A stretch of 9,755 nt of DNA from Proteobacteria bacterium UBA3588 (GTDB lineage Bacteria; Pseudomonadota; Gammaproteobacteria; Thiohalomonadales; Thiohalomonadaceae). Below, in pieces: positions 1 through 5,525 of this stretch; position 1 is the stretch's first letter; each line of letters opens with the position of its first letter. The stretch is from NCBI GenBank assembly GCA_002376325.1, contig DFMR01000006.1, positions 12,430 to 22,184 on the forward strand, read 5' to 3'. The translations under genes and the position numbers were made by a program. The notes under the pieces are model-generated. The model did no database searches, was not told the origin of the DNA, and was given only the letters and a program-made list of their open reading frames with translations.

Positions 1-108
1 AAGCAGTTTGCCCAAATGCAAAAGATGATGAAAAAGATGTCCGGCGGCGGCATGGCCAAGATGATGCGGGCCATGAAGGGCCGGATGCCGCCGGGAATGC
101 CGTTCTGA
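1..108 (+). CDS. ffh: Signal recognition particle protein Ffh, C-terminal end (partial)
   Basis: The first 35 codons are open and end in TGA at 106-108. They encode a methionine- and lysine-rich tail (KMMKKM, then SGGGMAKMM, ending PPGMPF). This is the characteristic end of the Ffh M domain, the part that binds 4.5S RNA and signal sequences during co-translational targeting to the inner membrane. The GTPase (NG) domain and most of the M domain lie left of the window, so the identification rests on the tail and on the neighbour: ffh directly precedes rpsP in many gammaproteobacteria, including E. coli. Nothing suggests truncation other than the window edge. Confidence 0.9.
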   Translation, partial: KQFAQMQKMMKKMSGGGMAKMMRAMKGRMPPGMPF

Positions 109-143
109 AGGCGGAGGACGGAATGCCCCTGGATCGCCTTTTT
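108..143 (+). terminator. Probable intrinsic terminator of ffh
   Basis: AAGGCG (108-113) pairs perfectly with CGCCTT (135-140), with a further 3-bp AGG/CCT pairing (115-117 with 128-130) inside, and the stem runs into five T residues (139-143). The arm begins in the ffh stop codon. The outer stem is only 6 bp and the loop is large, so strength is uncertain. A competing pairing (119-125 with 148-154) excludes this fold. Confidence 0.45.
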
Positions 144-193
144 GACCCATTCCGCCATTTGCCCTCTGCCTCATGTCTTTAACTTTCCCCTCT

Positions 194-221
194 TTGTTTT
201 TCGCCCAGCCTGGCATAAAAT
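194..221 (+). promoter_or_regulatory. Probable sigma70 promoter of the rpsP-rimM-trmD-rplS operon
   Basis: TTGTTT (194-199) and TAAAAT (216-221) are separated by 16 bases, giving a reasonable -35/-10 pair (three and five of six consensus bases). Transcription would begin near 228, leaving a leader of about 65 bases before the rpsP start at 293. It is the best promoter-like sequence in the gap and is where an r-protein operon promoter would be expected. Identified by eye only. Confidence 0.55.
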
Positions 222-238
222 AGGCGGCTCACCGAAGT

Positions 239-264
239 GGGCCGCCCGTCAGCGGCCCCGTTTT
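239..264 (+). terminator. Terminator-like hairpin in the rpsP leader (possible attenuator)
   Basis: GGGCCGC (239-245) and GCGGCCC (252-258) form a perfect 7-bp GC-only stem with loop CCGTCA. After two bases comes a U-rich stretch, TTTT (261-264) then GTTTGT. It lies between the predicted transcription start (about 228) and the rpsP start codon (293), so it would act on the operon's own transcript. It could equally help stop read-through from ffh. The U tract is interrupted, so termination efficiency is unknown. Confidence 0.5.
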
Positions 265-292
265 GTTTGTATAGACGAGGATTTTTCAGGAA

Positions 293-532
293 ATGGTCAC
301 TATCCGTATGGCACGCGGCGGCGCCAAGAAGCGCCCCTTTTACCACATCGTCGTCACCGACAGCCGCAATAAGCGTGATGGCCGCTTTATCGAACGCCTG
401 GGTTTCTTCAACCCCATCGCTGCCGCCAATGAAGAGAAAATGCGCGTCAATCGCGAGCGTGTGGATTACTGGCTGGCCCAGGGCGCGCAGGCGTCTGATC
501 GCGTCGCCAGCCTGCTGAAGCAGAGCGCCTGA
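293..532 (+). CDS. rpsP: 30S ribosomal protein S16
   Basis: This 79-residue protein is S16, a small-subunit protein that binds 16S rRNA and is needed for 30S assembly. It opens MVTIRMARGGAKKRPFY and contains the family's VVTDSRNKRDGRFIERLGFFNP block (about residues 20-41), closely matching E. coli S16 (82 residues). The ATG at 293 is chosen because it yields the conserved MVTIR start. A GAGGA sequence (277-281) lies rather far upstream (11 bases), and the AGG at 288-290 is too close, so the ribosome binding site is not textbook. It is the first gene of the trmD operon, preceded by a probable promoter and leader hairpin, with rimM 43 bases downstream. No anomalies in the coding sequence. Confidence 0.97.
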   Translation: MVTIRMARGGAKKRPFYHIVVTDSRNKRDGRFIERLGFFNPIAAANEEKMRVNRERVDYWLAQGAQASDRVASLLKQSA

Positions 533-554
533 TCCTGTTGCGCCATCGCTTCGG

Positions 555-566
555 GGCCGTACGGCC
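555..566 (+). promoter_or_regulatory. Small palindromic hairpin before the rimM start
   Basis: GGCCGTACGGCC is a perfect 12-base palindrome that as RNA gives a 4-bp GGCC/GGCC stem (5 bp with a G-U pair at 554/567) and a GUAC loop. It ends ten bases before the rimM ATG, occupying the position where a Shine-Dalgarno sequence would sit, and no such sequence is visible there. It could hold down rimM translation relative to rpsP. The function is inferred. Confidence 0.35.
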
Positions 567-575
567 TGTTTACTG

Positions 576-1088
576 ATGGCTGCGCAGGACGAGGAGAGGC
601 GTATCGTCGTCGGTCGTGTGGCCGGCGTGTTTGGCGTCAAGGGATGGGTGAAGATCTATTCCTACACCGTTCCGTCCGGGAATATTCTGGACTATGCGCC
701 GTGGCAGCTGCTGCTTGGCGGGAACTGGGTGACGTTGAAACGGATTGCGGGTCGGCCCCACGGCAAGGGTGTGGTGGCGCAGTTTGAAGGCTACGACGAT
801 CGCGCTGCCGCGGCGACCCTGTTTGATTGCGATATCGCGGTTATGCGCGATCAACTGCCGGATACGCAAGGGGATGAGATCTACTGGGCCGATTTGATCG
901 GCCTCCGGGTAGTGACCGTGGACGGGATCGAACTGGGTGTTATCGATCACCTGCTTGAGACCGGCGCCAATGACGTGGTGGTGGTAAAGGGCGAACGCGA
1001 ACGGCTGTTGCCCTATGTCGATCAGGTGGTGCGCGAGGTGGACCTTGACGGCGGCGTGATGCGCGTCGACTGGGACCCGGAGTTTTAG
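576..1088 (+). CDS. rimM: Ribosome maturation factor RimM
   Basis: RimM is a 170-residue cytoplasmic protein that binds S19 and assists maturation of the 30S head and 16S processing. The N-terminal beta-barrel domain is visible as VVGRVAGVFGVKGWVKIYS (about residues 11-29) and the C-terminal PRC-barrel domain as YWADLIGLRVVTVDG through ETGANDVVVVKG (about 107-148). The last residues, VDWDPEF, match the E. coli ending VDWDPGF. Length is slightly below E. coli RimM (182). The ATG at 576 is the only start that keeps the conserved N-terminus, yet no Shine-Dalgarno sequence precedes it and a hairpin sits just upstream. In E. coli rimM and trmD are made at far lower levels than the flanking r-proteins; the weak start here would fit that. 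trmD follows after 10 bases. Confidence 0.96.
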   Translation: MAAQDEERRIVVGRVAGVFGVKGWVKIYSYTVPSGNILDYAPWQLLLGGNWVTLKRIAGRPHGKGVVAQFEGYDDRAAAATLFDCDIAVMRDQLPDTQGDEIYWADLIGLRVVTVDGIELGVIDHLLETGANDVVVVKGERERLLPYVDQVVREVDLDGGVMRVDWDPEF

Positions 1089-1098
1089 GGACGGCGCG

Positions 1099-1842
1099 AT
1101 GCGGATAGACGTCGTCACGCTGTTTCCTCCGATGTTCGATGCCGTGACCGGATACGGCGTCGTCGGCAGAGCGGTGAAGCGGGAAATCCTGCAGTTGGGA
1201 TTGTGGAATCCGCGGGATTTCACCCAGGACAATCACCGCACCGTCGACGACCGCCCCTATGGCGGCGGTCCGGGCATGGTGATGTTGCTGCAACCCCTGC
1301 GCGAGGCGGTGGCGGCGGCGCGTGCGGCGGCGGCGGAGCCGGCCCACGTCATCTGCCTGTCGCCCCAGGGGCGTCGCCTGGCTCAGCGCGGCGTCGAGGA
1401 GTTGGCGCGGCGACCACGCCTGATTTTGGTCGCCGGGCGTTATGAAGGGATCGACGAACGTTTTATCGAACTGGAAGTGGACGAAGAGTGGTCGGTCGGT
1501 GACTACGTCCTTTCCGGCGGCGAACTGGCGGCGATGGTGATGATCGACGCGGTGAGCCGGCTGTTGCCGGGGGTGTTGGGCCACGAGGCCTCGGCGGAGC
1601 AGGATTCTTTTGCGGGCGGTCTGCTGGATTGCCCGCATTACACCCGCCCTGAGGTCTACGACGGGCGGGCGGTGCCGCCGGTGTTGTTGTCCGGCGACCA
1701 CCAAGCGATAGTGCGCTGGCGGTTGAAGCAGGCACTGGGGCGCACCTGGCTGCGTCGGCCGGAGCTGCTGGAACAGTTGGCGTTGGATGAAAAGCAGCGT
1801 TTGTTGCTGCAGGAGTTTATCCTGGAGCATGAACAAAATTGA
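1099..1842 (+). CDS. trmD: tRNA (guanine37-N1)-methyltransferase
   Basis: TrmD transfers methyl from S-adenosylmethionine to N1 of G37, next to the anticodon, in tRNAs reading CUN, CCN and CGG codons, which prevents +1 frameshifting. The 247-residue protein is typical in length and carries the SPOUT (trefoil-knot) signatures: RTVDDRPYGGGPGM (47-60), LSPQGRRL (87-94), GRYEGIDER (113-121) and VGDYVLSGGEL (133-143). Arg154 and the general-base Asp169 (in EQDSFAGG) fall at the same numbers as in E. coli TrmD. The C-terminal domain ends with RTWLRRPELLEQLAL, which helps place the tRNA. The ATG at 1099 gives the conserved MRIDVVTLFP start. It is co-transcribed with rimM. Its last codons overlap a probable promoter for rplS. 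Confidence 0.98.
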   Translation: MRIDVVTLFPPMFDAVTGYGVVGRAVKREILQLGLWNPRDFTQDNHRTVDDRPYGGGPGMVMLLQPLREAVAAARAAAAEPAHVICLSPQGRRLAQRGVEELARRPRLILVAGRYEGIDERFIELEVDEEWSVGDYVLSGGELAAMVMIDAVSRLLPGVLGHEASAEQDSFAGGLLDCPHYTRPEVYDGRAVPPVLLSGDHQAIVRWRLKQALGRTWLRRPELLEQLALDEKQRLLLQEFILEHEQN

Positions 1843-1858
1843 TTACATGCTGTATAAT
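1830..1858 (+). promoter_or_regulatory. Probable internal promoter driving rplS
   Basis: A perfect TATAAT at 1853-1858 has TGAACA (1830-1835, four of six -35 bases) upstream with a 17-base spacer. The -35 lies within the last codons of trmD and the -10 within the trmD-rplS gap. Transcription would start near 1865, about 20 bases before the rplS ATG and just upstream of its Shine-Dalgarno. This would allow L19 to be made independently of the poorly translated rimM-trmD portion. Sequence match only. Confidence 0.55.
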
Positions 1859-1885
1859 GCGGCGGATTTTTCCGGAGACAGTGTC

Positions 1886-2230
1886 ATGAGCAACATCATC
1901 GAACAACTTGAAGCCGAACAGATGAACCGTGAGGTGCCGGCCTTCGGCCCTGGCGATACCGTCGTGGTGCAGGTGAAGGTGAAGGAAGGCAACCGCGAGC
2001 GTCTGCAGGCCTTCGAGGGCGTGGTGATCGCCAAGCGCAACCGTGGCCTGAACTCCGCTTTTACGGTGCGCAAGATTTCCCACGGAGAGGGTGTGGAGCG
2101 AGTGTTCCAGACCTACAGCCCGGCCGTCGCCACGATTGAGGTGAAGCGTCGCGGTGACGTGTGTCGCGCCAAGCTGTACTACCTGCGTGGTCGTACCGGC
2201 AAGGCTGCGCGCATCAAAGAGAAGCTGTAA
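1886..2230 (+). CDS. rplS: 50S ribosomal protein L19
   Basis: L19 (114 residues) sits at the interface of the two ribosomal subunits and contacts 16S rRNA through an intersubunit bridge. The sequence begins MSNIIEQLEAEQM and shows the family blocks RLQAFEGVVIAKRNRGLNSAF (about residues 39-59), TVRKISHGEGVERVFQTYSP and KLYYLRGRTGKAARIKEKL at the C-terminus, nearly identical in pattern to E. coli L19 (115 residues). The frame is open upstream into trmD, with other ATGs such as 1829. The start at 1886 is chosen because it gives the conserved N-terminus and is preceded by GGAG (1874-1877) at 8 bases. It is the last gene of the operon, followed by two hairpins, the second a strong terminator. Confidence 0.97.
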   Translation: MSNIIEQLEAEQMNREVPAFGPGDTVVVQVKVKEGNRERLQAFEGVVIAKRNRGLNSAFTVRKISHGEGVERVFQTYSPAVATIEVKRRGDVCRAKLYYLRGRTGKAARIKEKL

Positions 2231-2237
2231 CTTGGCG

Positions 2238-2259
2238 GAGCCTGCTTCCGTGCAGGCTC
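2238..2259 (+). other. Stem-loop directly after rplS, without T tract
   Basis: GAGCCTGC (2238-2245) pairs perfectly with GCAGGCTC (2252-2259) around a six-base loop, TTCCGT. It starts seven bases after the rplS stop. Only TT follows, so it is not a canonical terminator. It may protect the 3' end of the operon mRNA or back up the terminator about 30 bases downstream. Confidence 0.5.
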
Positions 2260-2273
2260 TTCCAGCACCGGTG

Positions 2274-4082
2274 ATGGTGTGGCCGGATAGAAGCGGGCGC
2301 CGCCGCGTGTACGGCGCCCGCTTTTTGCGTCTATGGCCGCTGCGGACGGCGGCACTGCTGTGCCTGATGCTGCTCACGATCCCTTCGCCCCATGCCGAAA
2401 CCCTCCAAGAAATTCAGTCACTTGCAGTTGCTGGCGCGCCTGAGCTGGCGGTACGGTTGCTGCAACAGCAGGAGCCTGCGCGCAAGGACGACCCCGCCGG
2501 CTGGATGCGTTGGGAAAACGCCCTGGTCCGGATTCTGGCCGAGCGCGGCGACTGGTCGAAGCTTTATGTTCACCTGACACGGCTCCCGCCCGACCTTGCG
2601 CCTCCCGTCTCGACCTGGCAACAGACCTGGCTCGCCCGCACTTTGGTGGAACTGAACCGGGGAGCCGAGGCCCGAGTGCTGCTGCGCCGGCTGTTGTGGT
2701 CCGGCCAGGATCCTAACGGCAAGGAGACGGCCGAGTGGCGGCGTCTGGTGATTCAAAGCTATCGGGTAGAGGAGCGCAGCGACGATGCCTACGCCGCGAT
2801 GCTGCGTTATCGCCAGGATTACGGCACTGGCGGACCGGAGGACGCGCTGCTCAGCGGCAAGATACTGCTCGATCAGGGACGCCCCGCCGACGCCGTCGAG
2901 GCGCTGAGCGGTGTCGATACCCCGGCAGCACGTTCACTGCTGTTGCTGGCGCGCCTGCGCAGCAAGCAGTGGCGGCCGTCCAAAGTATTGCATGCAAGTC
3001 GCATGATGCTGGGAGACAAATCGTTGGCGCCGGACGTGCGCCAACAGTGCGAGGCCGTCACGGCCGAGGCCGCCGCCGAGGCAGGCAATGCGGCGGCGCA
3101 GGCGATAGCGTTGGAGCACCTGTTTGCGGCGGCGCGAGGCGTCCCGTTTGATCATGAGTTGTTCAAGCTGACGCCGGACGCGTTGTGGAATGCCTATCTC
3201 ACCTACGCCAAGTATGTGGGCAACCGCGCGCAGATGCTGATCGGCGACGATGCGCCCTGGTGGAAGGCGGCACGGGGGGCGGGACGCATGTATCCGATTC
3301 GTGCGCGTTCGATTTATGCCCTGCTGGCGCTGGACGGCGCTACCGTACAGACCCGAGACAAGGCCCATGATGACCTGGTGAAACAGCTGATGCAGGCCGA
3401 CGACGGCGCGGAACTGGTGCGCCAGCTCTACCTGCACTCATCACGTTTTCCTACCGTCGCCGACGTGCCGGACGGCGTGCGCCTGACACTGCTCGACCCG
3501 GTTATCGAGGCCGGCAACCTGGCGCTGGCTTCGCAATTGATCACCGGTCTCGATGAGCCGCCGGCCGGCGTAGACCGCTTTGTGTGGCGTCTACGCAAGG
3601 CGAAGATCTTCGTGCTCGGCGGGGATCACGCCCATGCCGCTGCGGTATTGGATGTGCTGGTACACGAAGGGGCCAAATTGGCCCGACCGCAACTGGATCA
3701 GCTGATACAGGTGCTGTTCGATCTGCAGACGATCGGTGAAAACGATACCGCCTATGAGCTGTTCGCGGTGTTGGAACAGCAGGTGAGCATAGCCGAGGTC
3801 AAGCGTGAATTGTGGTACTGGATGGGTGATTCACGCTATGCCCAGCAGCGCTATCTTGAGGCGGCGGCCCTCTATCTGCGCTCGGCGACCATGCCGGGGC
3901 CGCAGGCCATGGACCCGTGGGCGCAGACCGCCCGCTACCAGGCCGCACGGGCCCTGGGCAAGGCGGGTTTGGTTGCCGATGCCAAGGCGCTATACCAACA
4001 ACTGCTGGCGGCGACCGACGACGCGGAAAGGCAAGCGGTGTTGCAGCGGGATTTGCAGCAACTGCTGTTGGTCAAGCAATGA
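2274..4082 (+). CDS. Exported helical-repeat (TPR-like) protein of unknown function; start uncertain
   Basis: I do not recognise a named family. A signal peptide is visible: arginine-rich residues, a hydrophobic run (TAALLCLMLLTI) and an SPHA-ET cleavage site encoded near 2389-2400, so the mature protein (about 560 residues) should be periplasmic. The rest is almost entirely amphipathic helix pairs resembling degenerate TPR units, clearest at ELNRGAEARVLLRRLL and KILLDQGRPADAVEAL near the N-terminus, and at RYLEAAALYLRSA and LGKAGLVADAKALYQQLLA near the C-terminus. This suggests a protein-binding scaffold. Start candidates are ATG 2274 (602 residues, 26 residues before the hydrophobic core), GTG 2307 and TTG 2325 (585 residues, a compact signal peptide). 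None has a clear Shine-Dalgarno, and the upstream frame remains open to 2154. The first two candidates make the rplS terminator part of the coding sequence. The stop overlaps the next gene by ATGA, implying coupling to ogt. Confidence 0.8.
   Translation: MVWPDRSGRRRVYGARFLRLWPLRTAALLCLMLLTIPSPHAETLQEIQSLAVAGAPELAVRLLQQQEPARKDDPAGWMRWENALVRILAERGDWSKLYVHLTRLPPDLAPPVSTWQQTWLARTLVELNRGAEARVLLRRLLWSGQDPNGKETAEWRRLVIQSYRVEERSDDAYAAMLRYRQDYGTGGPEDALLSGKILLDQGRPADAVEALSGVDTPAARSLLLLARLRSKQWRPSKVLHASRMMLGDKSLAPDVRQQCEAVTAEAAAEAGNAAAQAIALEHLFAAARGVPFDHELFKLTPDALWNAYLTYAKYVGNRAQMLIGDDAPWWKAARGAGRMYPIRARSIYALLALDGATVQTRDKAHDDLVKQLMQADDGAELVRQLYLHSSRFPTVADVPDGVRLTLLDPVIEAGNLALASQLITGLDEPPAGVDRFVWRLRKAKIFVLGGDHAHAAAVLDVLVHEGAKLARPQLDQLIQVLFDLQTIGENDTAYELFAVLEQQVSIAEVKRELWYWMGDSRYAQQRYLEAAALYLRSATMPGPQAMDPWAQTARYQAARALGKAGLVADAKALYQQLLAATDDAERQAVLQRDLQQLLLVKQ
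2291..2326 (+). terminator. Strong intrinsic terminator of the trmD operon
   Basis: AAGCGGGCGCCG (2291-2302) is perfectly complementary to CGGCGCCCGCTT (2312-2323), giving a 12-bp stem with a nine-base loop that runs into TTTTT (2322-2326). This is the best terminator in the window and lies 60 bases after rplS. It overlaps the possible starts of the downstream exported protein gene. Confidence 0.88.
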
Positions 4083-4567
4083 ACCGGCGTGGCGGCGGCG
4101 ATTACGACGCCGTCATCGCGACGCCGCTACCGGGCGATGTCCGGCTGGGTCTGCGTTGCGCCGCGGAGGCGGTGGTCGCGATCAGGTTCCTGCCGGCGGC
4201 GACGCCGTGCCGCGCGCCGCGCGACGACGTCGCGCAGGGGGTGGTTCAGCAACTGAAACGCTATTTTTTCGATCCGGCCGCGCCGTTCACGGTCCCGCTC
4301 GGGCCGCACGGTACGCCATTCCAGCAGCAGGTGTGGTGGGCACTGCGGTCGATTCCGCCGGGGCAGGTAGTGACCTACGGCGTGCTTGCCCGACAATTGG
4401 GCAGCGGTGCGCGCGCCGTAGCCGGCGCCTGTCGCGCCAATCCCGTGCCGCTGCTCGTACCCTGTCACCGCGTCGTGGCCGCCGCCGGCAGCGGCGGTTT
4501 CATCGGTGCGTCGCAGGGCGCGCCGCTAGCTTTGAAACTATGGCTGTTGCGACACGAAACACGATAG
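4079..4567 (+). CDS. ogt: Methylated-DNA--protein-cysteine S-methyltransferase (Ogt/AGT type)
   Basis: This suicide DNA-repair protein moves the alkyl group from O6-alkylguanine (and O4-alkylthymine) to its own cysteine. The 162-residue product has a short N-terminal domain and the complete catalytic domain: FQQQVWWALRSIPPGQVVTYG (about residues 81-101, helix-turn-helix region), then ARAVAGACRANPVPLLVPCHRVV (111-133). The acceptor is Cys129 in PCHRV, followed by His130. Arg112 and Asn121 occupy the usual positions for the base-flipping arginine and the conserved asparagine. The intact PCHRV separates it from Atl proteins, in which tryptophan replaces the cysteine. No AraC-like Ada module is present. 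The start ATG overlaps the upstream stop (ATGA), and the 3' end overlaps xerD by 28 bases, so all three genes are probably co-translated. Calling it ogt rather than a generic AGT paralogue is by length and architecture. Confidence 0.93.
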   Translation: MNRRGGGDYDAVIATPLPGDVRLGLRCAAEAVVAIRFLPAATPCRAPRDDVAQGVVQQLKRYFFDPAAPFTVPLGPHGTPFQQQVWWALRSIPPGQVVTYGVLARQLGSGARAVAGACRANPVPLLVPCHRVVAAAGSGGFIGASQGAPLALKLWLLRHETR

Positions 4568-5472
4568 CGCCGGAGGCGCCCGGCGAGGATCCGCTGCTGC
4601 AGCGCTTTCTCGATGCGCTGTGGATGGAACGTGGTCTGAGCGATCACACCTTGAGCGCCTATCGCCGCGACCTGCAGGGGGTGGCGCAATGGCTGCATGC
4701 CCAGCACCGGTTGTCGCTGGAGCAGGCGACGCGGCCGCAACTGCTGGAATACCTGCAAACTCGGGTTGCCGCCGGTGCCAAGCCGCGGACCACCGCACGG
4801 TTGCTCTCCAGTGTCCGCCGCTTCTATCGCTACCTGGTGCGCGAACAGTTGCTGAGTCAGGACCCCAGCGCACGCATCGACAGCCCCAAGCTGGGCAGAG
4901 GCTTGCCCAAGGCCTTGACCGAGGCGGAGGTGGAGGCGTTGCTGCGTGCGCCGGTCACGGCCGACGTGCTGGGCTTGCGCGACCGCGCGATGTTGGAGTT
5001 GTTGTACGCCTGTGGCTTGCGGGTGTCGGAGCTGGTGGCGCTACAGCTGCAGCAGGTCAACCTGCAGCAGGGGGTGGTGCGCATCATGGGCAAAGGCAGC
5101 AAGGAACGCCTGGTGCCGCTGGGTGAAGAGGCGGTCAGCTGGCTGGAGCGCTATTTGCTGACAGCACGGCCGGAACTGGTGAAGGGGGGCGGGAGTGCGG
5201 CGCTGTTCTCCACCCGGCGCGGCGCGGCGATGACGCGCCAAGCGTTCTGGTATCTGATAAAACGCTATGCGCGTCAGGCCGGCATCAGCTCACACCTCTC
5301 GCCGCACACGCTGCGCCATGCGTTCGCCACCCACCTGCTCAACCACGGTGCGGACCTGCGGGTGGTGCAGATGTTGCTCGGTCATAGTAATCTGTCGACT
5401 ACGCAGATATACACCCACGTCGCCCGTGAACGCCTTAAGACGCTGCATGCCGCCCATCACCCACGGGGTTGA
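4540..5472 (+). CDS. xerD: Tyrosine site-specific recombinase XerD
   Basis: XerD, with XerC, resolves chromosome dimers by strand exchange at dif during division, under FtsK control. The 310-residue protein has the N-terminal SAM-like core-binding domain (FLDALWMERGLSDHTLSAYRRDL, about residues 23-45) and the C-terminal catalytic domain. All active-site residues are present: Arg161 (GLRVSEL), Lys185 (GKGSKE), His256 and Arg259 (SPHTLRHAFATH), His282 (LLGHSNLS) and nucleophile Tyr291 (QIYTHV). The ending HAAHHPRG parallels E. coli XerD (HQQHHPRA), which supports XerD rather than XerC. The frame stays open far upstream; the ATG at 4540 is the nearest start that retains the whole core-binding domain and leaves about ten more N-terminal residues than E. 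coli. It overlaps ogt by 28 bases in another frame, and I see no ribosome binding site, so it may depend on coupling. Confidence 0.96.
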   Translation: MAVATRNTIAPEAPGEDPLLQRFLDALWMERGLSDHTLSAYRRDLQGVAQWLHAQHRLSLEQATRPQLLEYLQTRVAAGAKPRTTARLLSSVRRFYRYLVREQLLSQDPSARIDSPKLGRGLPKALTEAEVEALLRAPVTADVLGLRDRAMLELLYACGLRVSELVALQLQQVNLQQGVVRIMGKGSKERLVPLGEEAVSWLERYLLTARPELVKGGGSAALFSTRRGAAMTRQAFWYLIKRYARQAGISSHLSPHTLRHAFATHLLNHGADLRVVQMLLGHSNLSTTQIYTHVARERLKTLHAAHHPRG

Positions 5473-5525
5473 GTGGGACGGGCTAACCTACTGTTGGGTG
5501 CGACACACGTTGTACGCGAATTGCG

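Noticed and set aside
261..292. Second promoter candidate with -10 TATAGA at 270-275 before rpsP
   Set aside because: No acceptable -35 lies 16-18 bases upstream, and it would leave only about 11 bases of leader.
940..1836. Long open frame (298 codons) on the minus strand opposite rimM and trmD
   Set aside because: It lies opposite two certain genes, has low-complexity, Gln- and Arg-rich composition and no recognisable motif. This is the usual mirror frame of GC-rich coding DNA.
1787..1885. Upstream extension of the rplS frame into trmD
   Set aside because: L19 family members begin at MSNII, and the ATG at 1886 has a properly spaced GGAG.
3805..4539. Upstream extension of the xerD frame, which would give a 555-residue fusion
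   Set aside because: The added residues are Arg-rich, out-of-frame translations of the TPR-like and ogt genes. XerD has its normal length from ATG 4540.
5473..5525. Promoter or c-di-GMP riboswitch between xerD and the HD-GYP gene
   Set aside because: The gap is 53 bases, too short for a c-di-GMP riboswitch, and no convincing -35/-10 pair is present.
4540..5525. dif site near xerD
   Set aside because: I looked for the 28-base XerC/XerD binding arrangement and saw no AT-rich inverted half-sites; dif is normally at the replication terminus.
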